Positions 44,412 through 54,050 of a DNA stretch of 64,000 nucleotides are shown here, piece after piece. The DNA is taken from NCBI GenBank assembly GCA_015501585.1, contig JADNRY010000109.1, positions 1 to 64,000 on the forward strand, in the 5' to 3' direction. Below the pieces are notes generated by a model that was not told the origin of the DNA, ran no database searches, and saw only the letters and a list, made by a program, of their open reading frames with translations. The position numbers were made by a program, and so were the translations under genes. How positions within the stretch are numbered: the first letter of the stretch is position 1; each line of letters opens with the position of its first letter. This DNA is from Rhodocollybia butyracea. Lineage: Eukaryota; Basidiomycota; Agaricomycetes; Agaricales; Omphalotaceae.

Positions 44412-46544
44412 ATGTTTAAAAGCATTCTTCCATCCAAGAGGATTCCCTCCTCTGACTTTACCATGATCACACCTCTCGCAGACGTTCCCAATGGCAAAGA
44501 AAACCAGCCTAGCTCCAATTTCTTTCAATCGCAGAGGAGCACCAAGGCACCTTCGGGCTCCGCTAAGGGTATGCCAGACAAGAAAAAACACGCAGAGGCA
44601 AAAGCAAGTGAAGGAAACGGTGTTGAAATGCATGAAGCGTTCGACCAGTTATTGGTATGCTGTTGATTTCTTTCACATGTAGCCAGCTCATCGGTGTCTT
44701 CTAGGATGAGCTTCAAATTCCTTCTACGCTTCGGCCCAAACTGGCTGGCATGGACTCTTCAGTCAAAGCAGCCATGTTGAAGTCATCACACGGCATGACG
44801 CTCAACATTAAATCTGCTATTCCTATTAATCCTGAAGCGCCACAAACTCCACGATCTATGGGGCTCAGGCGAACTCGAAGCATAGATACGCTGGAGTCTC
44901 CCCGTCCCTCGAAGCCCACTCTGGACTACGAGCTACGGCCCCCTTTACCTCCCTTCGCAGTCAGCGAACAGCCTCGTTCTACTTCGTCCATGGGGTCTCC
45001 GCGAAAGTCTAGCCACTCCCGTGGAATATCCCTTGGTACAGGACTCATGTCCCGGAGTCAAGTTAATCTGCTCGGTAATGGGTCGACTTTGGATCTCACG
45101 GCAACTGGCAGTAAAATGGCGAAGGAGAAAAGTTCCTCCTCTTCAAAGGTCATCTCTCCCACTAAATCGGTCAGCATCTTGGCCGGTACCTCGAGCACAG
45201 AACTAGATGTTGAACCGGTAAAGAAATTGAGATTGTTGCTACGTAACGAGTCTGCCAGGTAATGCCATTGAACTTATTTGAATCCACGTCTCTAATGATG
45301 ATATAGCTGGACCGAGGAATTCTTGCGTTGCGGGGGTTATACTGCTCTATTGACGCGATTGAATGAAATATTGGAGGTTGAATGGAGGTGAATCTCTCCG
45401 CACACTACCGTTAACAGCCATTGAGTATTTCGCAGAGAGGAGCAACACGACGACCAAATCTTACACGAACTTCTACGATGCTTCAAAGCTCTGTCCACTT
45501 CTTCGATCGGTTGTATCGCTCTTAGAAGCTCTTGTCCTACTCCATGGGCTCAGCTCGTCAAACTCTTGTACTCAGATAAGAAACCAGGCGAGATTGCCAC
45601 TCGCCAACTTATCGTGGAATTGGTGCAGATCCTTTTCGAGCTGTATCCCGCCTCGGCTCTTCCGTCTTCCGGTAAAAGCCTGCACCGAGAAATTTGGGAT
45701 TCCGACTCGTCTACTTTAGGCTCTAGCAATCTCATCACCTTACCCGCTCCTCATAAATCTTTCTTCTCCTTTATACGGTCGCTGCTGCTCACCCCTGCGC
45801 CACCTACAGCGGAAGCGCCTGCCTCTCCCCTCTCGCCCCACGAGTTCATCGAAAACCTCCATCGCCCAAGGGTATACAAAACATATTTACAAGAGCTATC
45901 TGATGTCTGTCGCGACTACTTTTGGGTGTTCTGTCACCCGAATAACACGATCTGGCTATTGTCAGAGACTGATGAGGGACGAGTTGAGAAGCCGCGAGCG
46001 CCAGGTGGTATGACAGGCGGTGTGGAGTTTGAGGCCATGAATTACTTTGTACGTTTCCTTTCCATCTTAACGCACTAGATACTGAGATTTCCGTGGTCAG
46101 ACAACACATCTCAAATTCATCAACGCTGTTGCAAAGCCGCTGCTGACCTCAATCTTCCAAAGGACAACGAGCTCTCGGCGTATCATTTCCACAGCGACAT
46201 GTTTGCCTCGGGTCTCGAACGACTTATTCTCGTATGTTTTCATCATGCAAGTGTTTTAATACTCTCTCCTGATATACCATCAGATTTCTCGCAAGCTTCT
46301 ACGACGTACTACCCTACTCTCCATCTTGAACTTGCACGTTATGTTGCCCTGGCAGGTCGCGCCCAATTCGAACTCCCGTGGACTCTCTCGAGGCTGATTG
46401 GTTTACCTCCCCCGGGACTGTGCAAGAACCCACCTCCTCCACCGGCTTCGGGTAGAAACACTCCAGGATCACGCACTGCTCGAGGTTCGACGACTACTCT
46501 TCCTGCGCAACCTGGAAGCCCCTCACGACGACCGCTTGCCAATT
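44412..46544 (+). CDS. Formin-type GBD/FH3 domain protein, apparently frameshifted near its end
   Basis: Contains the GTPase-binding and FH3 armadillo-like domain that autoregulates formins, without the FH1/FH2 part. From ATG 44412: a KEN-like KENQPSSNF, FDQLLDELQIPSTLR, VKAAMLKSSHGMTLNIKSA, a long S/P-rich linker, then LRLLLRNESASWTEEFLRCG, GYTALLTRLNEILEVEWREE, ILHELLRCFKALSTSSIGCI, LVKLLYSDKKPGEIATRQLI, LQELSDVCRDYFWVFCHP and MNYFTTHLKFINAVAK. Two one-base losses follow: at about 46135 (A)AAGCCGC should read AAGGCCGC to continue as AAADLNLPKDNELSAYHFH, and at about 46294 CGCAAGCTTC should carry an extra G to continue as ASTTYYPTLHLELARYVALA. The end is proline-rich (NPPPPPASGRNTPGSRTARG). 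Without those bases the protein is truncated. Confidence 0.7.
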
Positions 46545-47095
46545 AGGCTAGGTGAGATGTCTATATCATACATACTGAAGTCAAGAACTATTCATGTCTG
46601 TACTTGTACTATTATATGCATTATATGTCTCCCTTCCGTTCTATTCTTTTTCATCGTCTCGTGCACTTTTGCTATCTATGCTGTTGTCTGTCTTTTCTCT
46701 TTTGTTTTACTCTTGAAGAGTGTAGCCTCTGGCAGCTAGACTCTTCAATGCTCCCCTGATTCTCATATAGAATATGTAACGATGTATGTGCATCAACTTA
46801 TATTATCATGAACTGAAATGGTGTAGGGGCCACCAATGGAGAGAATCGAGCAGGAATGCTTGTTATGGTATACTACGTATACATAACTAAGTAGGGATGT
46901 TTAGCTGCTGCAACTTTTGCGCCATCGACTACTACCATGCCCATCCGTTCGTATCCGTTCGATGCTGACGATCTCATTGATTTCAGCAGGAGCATGTATC
47001 GCTACCAGCAGCGAAGTCGCCAGGATAATCCTAATTCGTAGGGGATTGCGAGAGGTCACATGATAGGATAAGATAATATACTCCATCATTTATTA
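46545..47095. other. Intergenic, nothing recognised
   Basis: Follows the GBD/FH3 gene. AT-rich. No supported gene. Confidence 0.5.
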
Positions 47096-47470
47096 TGAGA
47101 ACGAGTATTCTCTTCTCAAAAGACTAGCTAGCTAGGCTAACTCCATCATAATCTTTGGTCTCCCAAAACCTCTCTGTTCCTCTGGGCGCTATCTTCGGTA
47201 TTTTCTTCTTGACGGAGCTCCTAACGTTCGTGGGTATCCCGGAATCCAAGTCGTTCTCGTCATGACGCCCGAGGAACAAGCCAATATCGTGGAGGCTTGC
47301 GAAACCCACTTTAGAAACCACTGGAAAGACCATCGCTATCGAGCCGCCATATTCATCGGCACTGAATATTTCGTCAAGTATGGAGTTGCCATACATAAAC
47401 TTATACCTGATCAAGCAGTGGTTGAGGTGAAGAAGACATTCTGTATATATTATCTTCTACTTACCTGATT
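47096..47470 (+). pseudogene. Fragments of a phosphotransferase-like kinase, tandem relative of the gene at 49345-60755
   Basis: Two pieces in the same orientation. 47098-47140 (GAACGAGTATTCTCTTC, then AAAAGACTAGCTAGCTAGGC) matches the 3' part of the related gene at 60346-60390. 47262 onward is a 5' part: ATG, then MTPEEQANIVEACETHFRNH and YRAAIFIGTEYFVKYG, which matches the split gene at 49345 and 55556, including 20 bp of upstream sequence (AAGTCGTTCTCG). After YFVKYG the frame runs into unrelated sequence and stops at 47468. Looks like the end of one tandem copy followed by the start of another, both truncated. Confidence 0.65.
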
Positions 47471-47690
47471 CAAGGGTTTGATTTAGTATTGTATTCTGGT
47501 TGATGATACGAGCTGAATTGAACTGGCTGTTGTGCACCTCGAAATCAGAGGCAAACGAAAAAGCACTAGTAGAAAGAGGAAATGGTTAAGCGTACACAAC
47601 AACTTGAAAGATGTTAGATTACCCAAAATTTGCTTGGTCCAAATTGTGTGTGGCAGAGGCAGGGGCGTTAATGGGAGTCTGTGGTAGGTT

Positions 47691-48921
47691 CTAGCGTGTA
47701 ACAGGTGCTTCACTCGGATTTTGCGGTTGAGGCTGTTGGTCCTCGCTAACGCGAGTCAAGGGGAGTTCAACTGTAGGGAGAGTGGCTTCTTCTGGTACAT
47801 CATCAAGCTGCCCTACTAATCCTGTGTTTGACTTCTCCTCATGAATCACCGGGGAAATGAGATGCTGTATTTGTGGTTATTCATCCTCGCTGACATGAGT
47901 TACTAGAGAAGGAGTGCTTTCTTTTGGTATACCGTTAAGTAATTCCTTGTTCAACTTCTCCTCAGGAATCACCGGCGCAATGAGCTGTGTTTGCTCATCC
48001 TCGTCAGTCAGGGTGAGATCAACACCAGAAGCTGGAGGTAGAGCACCATCAAGGAGTTCTATATACGCCGGGTTATCCTCGTCAATGGCGGGGGCACTAT
48101 GTTACTCGGGACCCAACTCTATGCGTATTTTGACGCTTTTGTGTATATCTTCATTGCCGCCTTGAAAGTCCACTCCCAGCTGCAGCAGATCTCCGTCCTT
48201 GAGTTCAAATGGACGTGATTCATCACCAGCAGCCGCTAGACGACGGCCATTTAGAAAAGTACCTGTAGACGACCTCGTATCACGGATGAACAATTTCGGG
48301 GCACCGGGAGCCAAAGATGCATCAGAGCCGGAGCTAGCTTCGAGCCATAACTCTGCATGAGCACGGCTTATAACTTTGCTGTCAAAGTGTATTTTGAGTA
48401 GACGGGGATCATAGTTATTGTACGCGCCAATATCTCTGTAACGACCTATTCGCAGAGCTGGGCTACCAACACATATCGTGTGCTATAGCCTTGAAATAGA
48501 ATGGACTTCTATAACCAAGATGAGGAACAAGACGAACAGGATAGAAAGGACCAGAGGCGATTTGAGCAGAAGTAGCGCGCTGGAAAACGGGTTTACGGGG
48601 AGTGGATACAGTAGCTACATAACGTCTCGTCATAGTATTCGGGCTTGTTTCGTCCAGTTCAATGGATAGGGCTGAGACCTTAGAAAGAGCACACGTAGCA
48701 TTTCCCAAGGATCTTCCTCGCAGAAGTAGCAGAGGTTGCGCAGGTCTATTTGGAGAAAGTGATGTCTGTTGACCAAGAGAATCATCCACAGGGTCAGACG
48801 TTAATGAGTTTACTGGTCGGCCAAGAAACGAGCCAAGAAACTTTGAGCGCAGGGAACGCGATTCTCTTCCTGAATCCTTCGGCTCTTCCTTCATTCTTGC
48901 ATGCTGGGATGCTGGATCCAT
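47691..48921 (-). pseudogene. FHA-domain protein gene with in-frame stops and a frameshift
   Basis: FHA domains bind phosphothreonine. ATG 48921 opens MDPASQHARMKEEPKDSGRE with a serine-rich N-terminal region. The FHA domain reads ALRIGRYRDIGAYNNYDPRL, FDSKVISRAHAELWLE (SRxH core), IRDTRSSTGTFLNGRRL and FELKDGDLLQLGVDF, so the phosphopeptide-binding residues are kept. The join between the N-terminal frame (ending AIAHDMCW-stop) and the FHA frame (VGSPALRIGR) is one base out near 48481. The frame meets TAA at 48102-48104, yet continues in the same frame with two diverged copies of an acidic ~48-residue repeat (TQLIAPVIPEEKLNKELL and HLISPVIHEEKSNTGLV). A second TAA at 47877-47879 aligns with a CAA (Gln) codon in the other repeat. 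The final stop is at 47691. The C-terminal extension could instead be untranslated. Confidence 0.65.
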
Positions 48922-49344
48922 GACTAGCTAGATAGTTAGAACAGTTCAATGTTTCAATCATAGAAAGATGCGCACCTATTTCAAGTTCAATGCTAGACAA
49001 GTCTTACTCTATAGTTAAGTATGCCTGGTGATTCTGGCTCCAATTCTCGAGTTTGCTTGCCAATGTTCTGCCTGATAGTGGGAGATATCTCAAATGGGAT
49101 ATTGTTCATTCGAGCATTAAGTAAAAAGCCGAATCGCGGTGAGCACTGAGAAGGTCAAAAGGTTAAAAAGTGGAAAGATTCTGACTGCCAGATAACCAGT
49201 GTCGCCGTCGTAGAGATAGCTGTACTGTCAGATGACAGGACAACTGCGCTGCAATGGGAAAAAGGAAATCCATTTCAATCATGCCCGAAAATGACAACAT
49301 CATGTCTCTCTTCATTACTGGCATCATCTAAGTCGTTCTCGCCA
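48922..49344. other. Intergenic, nothing recognised
   Basis: Between the FHA pseudogene start and the split kinase-like gene. Its last ~25 bp (ATCTAAGTCGTTCTCGCC) are shared with the sequence upstream of the related fragment at 47262. Confidence 0.5.
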
Positions 49345-49434
49345 TGACGCCCGAGGAACAAGCCAATATCGTGGACGCTTGCGAAACCCACGGGAGAAAC
49401 CATAGGAAAGATCGTGACTATCGAGACGCTATCG
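49345..49434 (+). pseudogene. Phosphotransferase-like kinase gene, 5' segment before the first insertion
   Basis: ATG 49345 opens MTPEEQANIVDACETHGRNH and reaches YRDAI, where the tyrosine-recombinase retrotransposon begins. The same gene resumes at 55555. Compared with the related fragment at 47262, the element sits inside the codons between RDAI and the TDYFVKYG motif. Confidence 0.75.
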
Positions 49435-49532
49435 ATAAGCTAGTTGCCTAAATCATAGGTGATAAGTGAAGGTAAATTATGCGAAGTGTTATGACCAATA
49501 AGAGCTGGAGGGGTTTGGCTGGGGCTCGGCCC
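49435..49532 (-). repeat. Split direct repeat B2
   Basis: 98 bp, starts ATAAGCTAGTTGCC and ends GGGGCTCGGCCC. Identical to B1 at 49833-49930. Marks the outer 3' end of the element. Confidence 0.9.
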
Positions 49533-49681
49533 GCGCGGGTGGGTATCCAACGCGAAAAGAGGGCCGATCCGGAACGTCTCCTAGTAGTGAAAGACGCTAG
49601 TACTGATACTTGATATAAACAAATAGTTATAAATGTCAGAATTTTCAGTAAATGGAAGGTTTTAAGGTGTGGGTGGGTGGG

Positions 49682-49831
49682 AGCTTTTTAGAAGTAGAGT
49701 ATTTCGGAAGATGTTGGCGACGTTGAGAATCGGGTTGAGTTTAGCGTAAGGCGCTTAACGATGTGATAAGATGCCGATTCTCACGTCTGCCTATCTTATC
49801 CTCCAATAAGCGCCTCTAGCACTTATCTCGG
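49682..49831 (-). repeat. Split direct repeat A2
   Basis: 150 bp, starts AGCTTTTTAGAAGTAG and ends CACTTATCTCGG. Identical to A1 at 55405-55554. Contains CCAATAAGCGCC, which includes the 11-mer repeated in the eIF3j/CAP2 promoter. Confidence 0.9.
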
Positions 49832-49832
49832 A

Positions 49833-49930
49833 ATAAGCTAGTTGCCTAAATCATAGGTGATAAGTGAAGGTAAATTATGCGAAGTGTTATGACCAATAAG
49901 AGCTGGAGGGGTTTGGCTGGGGCTCGGCCC
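49833..49930 (-). repeat. Split direct repeat B1
   Basis: 98 bp identical to B2. Separated from A2 by a single base (49832), so B1-A2 forms the internal junction expected of the split-repeat layout. Confidence 0.9.
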
Positions 49931-50097
49931 CGCGCTCCCGCCCGTGGACGTTCCGTCCCAAACAGAGCCAGAGCTCCAAAAGAATGGAACGGGCGGGAAA
50001 ACAAACCCAAAAAGAGCGAAGGCGTAATTAATTCAACGAAATGCTGGTTTATTTCCCTTTTCGCGCTGTGATAAAAGTAGTAACGGAATTTTACTAA

Positions 50098-51772
50098 TTA
50101 CTCAAAGTCTTCAATAATTATACCTGAAATACATGCATCAATAACCGAATCTGAAATTTTATGGGTTTTTCTGAAATCATCTAAAGTTGATTTAAGGCGA
50201 GAAATCTGGTTCGAGTCGTAAGCCTTCAAAATGTGGGTTGGGAGGATTTCCTCGAAACGTCTCCAGTAGATCAAGAATGCTAATGAAGTCCATCCACCAA
50301 TAGCAGCAACAACCTCGGGAGATACACCAGCAATGAGTAACTCCACCGCGCCACCAATGCGGAAAGAATGTCCATGTACATTCATAAGACCAGCACCTTT
50401 CCATATCGCATCACAGAATTTGAGGAAGGTTGTCTTTGTCATATGCTGGGGAGCGCCGTTAGCATCCAAGAAGCCAAATAATGAGAAATCCTGGGGAACC
50501 GTGTTGTTGGCGGCAAGGTGTCTCTTCATTGCGCGGAAAGGGCAAAGCGCAATGAGTTCTCCGACTTGGGCTGTGCCAGTAACCGAGGCACCGAGTTCTT
50601 TAGTTGTCTTCGTCCAGGGGATGTGGAAACTAACCGCGCGAGGCGAATTATCAGGGTTGAGCGTGAATACAATATGAGTGTTTCGTGTGACATGGTACCG
50701 AGTTTCGAAACCCATGAGGGAGGGAACAGTGAGCTCTCCTGAACGAAGATAAGATTAAATAAATCATTAAGTAGAATCAATACATACCGAGTCTTCGGCA
50801 ACCCCAGAAAGCATTACAAGCAACGGCCCATATGGAGCAATGAAAGGGAATGTTAAAATCAAGCGCGAAAAAGAGTGCTGCCATATGCTTGAGTGTGATA
50901 GGGTTCCTAACTGGGCGACGGCGGTGGGATCCAGCTTTGCGGGCGCCAGCTCGGGCGAAACGGATTTTCCTCGACTCCGAGGGCCAGGGAGCTCCATGGA
51001 GGTCATGCCATGCACGAAGGCCAGACAACCATCCTTTGACATTGACCACCTCTCCTAAATGATATCCAATGAAACCGGCTATTAAATCTTCGCCTGCAGG
51101 CATTCGAAGATCCTCAGGTATCATCAGTTTATCGCAAAATTGTGTGAAACGAAGAAGGCCAGCGGCATAAGATGATTTTGAGCTATCTGCAAGTGCTTCA
51201 CTTATAGCCTTGTCCCCGAGGTCAAGCACTTCAAGTGGTAGGGTGGTAGCGGCCTCAGAGCGTTTGGCTATAGCGTATGGAGTAGTCCAGGCGTGAATAC
51301 GGTGTTTGGCCTGAACATTGGGACGAAGCGGATTTGGTGTGATTGAGTCGCCTTGCTTTGGTTTGCGAGATGTGAGCGGATATTTTTGTGGAGTGTCGGG
51401 AGTGTTCGGGAGGTGTCGATGTATCTTGGGTGGTTTACTCGAGCTAGGAGGAGGATCCTCGGGAATACTATATAATAACGAGTCATAGAGCGAGTAAGAT
51501 TGATTTGGAAGCTGTGATGATGGTATGCAATGAGGAACTACAGGAGGAGAAGCTGGTGAATCATATAAAGATTGAGTGGGAACCGCATTGATCTGTGGTC
51601 CTGATGGTGGATGAGCGGGATAGAAATCGAAAGGCGAGTCATATAATGAATGCGTTTGAGGAAGGGAGACGCGCGGTGAATCCCTCCTCGCACTAGGACA
51701 TCCTAGCGCAGAAGATGTGGCTGTACTGAATGAAGAATAAATGAATAAATATCTAGATAAACGGATTCCCAT
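50098..51772 (-). CDS. Tyrosine recombinase of the YR retrotransposon
   Basis: Integrase of the element. The N-terminal region is rich in repeated SLYDSP motifs (QTHSLYDSPFD, TQSLYDSPASP, YSLYDSLLYS). The core-binding domain follows (SSYAAGLLRFTQFCDKL, GWLSGLRAWHDLHGAPWP), then the catalytic domain with GCRRLGELTVPS (first arginine region), HGHSFRIGGAVELLIAG (HxxR), IGGWTSLAFLIYWR (tryptophan in the final His/Trp position and the nucleophilic tyrosine). A 49-nt intron (50739-50787) joins the two halves in phase. A further intron may link its 5' end to the RT frame, since GTACGAATGG and TTCATTCAG flank the start. No stop or shift was seen inside, so it may be functional. Confidence 0.85.
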
Positions 51773-51778
51773 TCGTAC

Positions 51779-54050
51779 CTATACATGAACCAGAATATCT
51801 TGAAGCTCATCTGGGAGCATTATAGACGTAACCAGCTTGAACTCTGGCCTACCCAATATCCCGCGCGAGAGTGGGTCTGCCGGATTCTTCTCCGACTCAA
51901 TATAAACGAGCAAAGGCTCAATCGCCAGTGAAGCAAAAGTAGCAAAGATGCGGCGAACTGCAGTGTTAACCCATCTATTGGGACTACGTCCTTTCCCAAG
52001 GGCACCAATGGTGCCATTATTATCGGAACGAATGAGCAGGAATAAATTTTTTGAAACCTCCCGCTTCAAGATATAAGGCAATAATTTCGATGGCAATAGT
52101 TTCGAGCCAGCAGATGTCGCGGCCCTCGATTTTCCAGTTAGGCTTCAATTTGAAGGCTGACCAGTGACCGCGGATCCAGATCCCGATACCCCAGTCTGTG
52201 GAGGCATCTGCAAATATCCCAAAATTCGACAGGGGACCTCGAGGGCTAAGCTGTCGAAAGTAGTTGGGGGTCTTCAGCATGTTCAACCACCACTTGAGCT
52301 CGCTGATGATCCCATTAGTGAGATATTTGCCCGAAGATATTTCACGGTTCCTGAAACCACTGAGGAAATTTGAAATCGCTGGAAGGTGGGAACTACCCTC
52401 TCTGTAAACGAACGTGATGTAACATACTGTGCCGTGGATAGACTCTGCCGCGGTCAAAGGAGCTTTTTCGTGTTGGTATAGGTCCAAGAAAGTCGAAATG
52501 CGGTGTATATATTTTAGTCGTTTATCTTCAGGAAGACTGACTCTCCTTGTCGATAAATCCAGTATAAACCAATGAACGTGAAAGCAAATATGAAGAATGG
52601 GTCCCCTTTCTTCTCAGGAGGATGCCAAGGGATACCTAAGTGTGCGATACGTTGCAGAGCATCTTCCCGTGAATAGTTGTAGCCGAAGTTCCTATTCGGC
52701 ATCCGGAATACCGCTAAATCGTCCTCTACCTTGGCAATTGGAAATACCCTCTTGGCCTCCAGATCTCCCTAGCAGCCGCTGAGACCATACCTGCATTGCT
52801 GCTGGCAGGCGAGTAACCGAAACCAGGGACGTGGTTGAGCCAGAACTCGCCATGTGGATCTTGCGAAACCAGAAAGGGTTTGTGTCGTGGGTCGATGGGA
52901 ATGGTGCGGTGGAATTTTTTGATGTCCATCGTACAGGCTTGTGTTAATGGAGGAGCAACAGCAACCTTGGAGATAAGAATAAATGAATGGATTCGACGGA
53001 TAAGGATTTCAGTCTAATAAAGCAAAGACACATAAATGAATCATGATATGATGCCCAATAGGGTGCATCCATGAATAGTAATAAGTGGATGAATGAACAT
53101 GGTACGTTGCTTCAGTAGCGGTAATCCATGGAATAAATTATAATCATGGATAATAAGTGGATGAATTAACATGGTACGTTGCTTCGGTAGCGGTAATCCA
53201 TGAATAAATTATGATTATGAATGAACTGTGGGTATGCCATGACTAGCGAAACATCGGAATGGTATTCCGAATGAAGAAACAAGTTAAAAGTTTTACAAGG
53301 GAAAAAACTCACCCAATGAGCGACTTTAGATGCAGTGTCAAAAGTTGTCGGGAACTTCTCCTTCTCGACATTTGAATTGATGCTATTCACCCAGATACCA
53401 TCCTGGTTGAAACCCCCTTTGGATGCGTTACTGCATATACGATATTTTGCTGGTTTGCCCGGTCCCTGGTCCGCTTCTGCCACTATAAGCGGTACTGAAA
53501 TAAAGGGACCGCCGAGAATACGTTCCAGAGTGACCTGTGAGAAAGGACCCGATACGCGTAGTGCTTTCTCCTCTTCTGCAAGAAAATCCATGATTATGCC
53601 TGAATGTTTTTTGACCGAAGCGTGATTTGGAATGACTGTTGTATGTTCAATATGTGGCATATAGCCTAGCGGAAAACCTTGAGAGAGATAGCGAACGAGC
53701 AGGGGAAAACGATCCGAAAGATTATACTGCTGTAAGTCGGCTTCAAAGGCAGTGGCGTCATAAGGAGTAGTGATGCGATAAAAAATTTCTCTCTCTAACG
53801 GAGAAGCGTCGGAAGCTGGCTGTCTGGGTAGGATAACATCTTCGAAGTCATGAAAATTAAGAGGGTCCAGCGAAAAATTGTCTTCAAAAGGATTAGTCGG
53901 TTCTGCAGGAACAAGAGGAGTGACGCTCGCGAGCGGAGTGGGAGCCTCCGCATAACGAGCAGATGTGGGCAAAGGCACATCCATCACCGAACTTGCAAGT
54001 GACGATCGCGTTGAATCCAACGCAGATTCGTTTACCTCTGTTAACTCCAT
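51779..54050 (-). CDS. Reverse transcriptase-RNase H of the YR retrotransposon (with frame breaks)
   Basis: ATG 54050 overlaps the end of the Gag frame in another frame. Landmarks: GFPLGYMPHIEHTTVIPNHA, PAKYRICSNASKGG, TMDIKKFHRTIPIDPRHKPF (first RT aspartate), LNHVPGFGYSPASSNAGM, VEDDLAVF (YxDD equivalent), FADASTDWGIGIWIRGHW and LLIRSDNNGTIGALGKGRSP (RNase H acidic residues), NPADPLSRGILGRPEF. A 347-nt intron (52966-53312) must be removed between VAHW and VAVAPP. Two one-base breaks remain: at about 52735, just before VEDDLAVF, and at about 52557 (a TTTT reduced to TTT). These may be decay or homopolymer consensus errors. Confidence 0.75.
52966..53312 (-). repeat. Long intron in the RT gene holding two ~70-bp tandem repeats
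   Basis: Minus-strand donor GTGAGT and acceptor CTCCAAG restore the RT frame. Within it, AATAAGTGGATGAAT, AACATGGTACGTTGCTTC and GTAGCGGTAATCCATG occur twice, at about 53080-53150 and 53152-53210. At 347 nt it is about six times longer than other introns in this window. Confidence 0.65.

Noticed and set aside
9775..46544. A biosynthetic or defence gene cluster formed by GH79, GMC, HET and FunK1 genes
   Set aside because: No core biosynthetic enzyme, transporter or regulator set is present, and the genes are interleaved with unrelated housekeeping genes.
51573..51775. Separate gene for the SLYDSP-repeat region upstream of the recombinase
   Set aside because: It is in the same open frame as the tyrosine recombinase and within the element, so it is that protein's N-terminal region.
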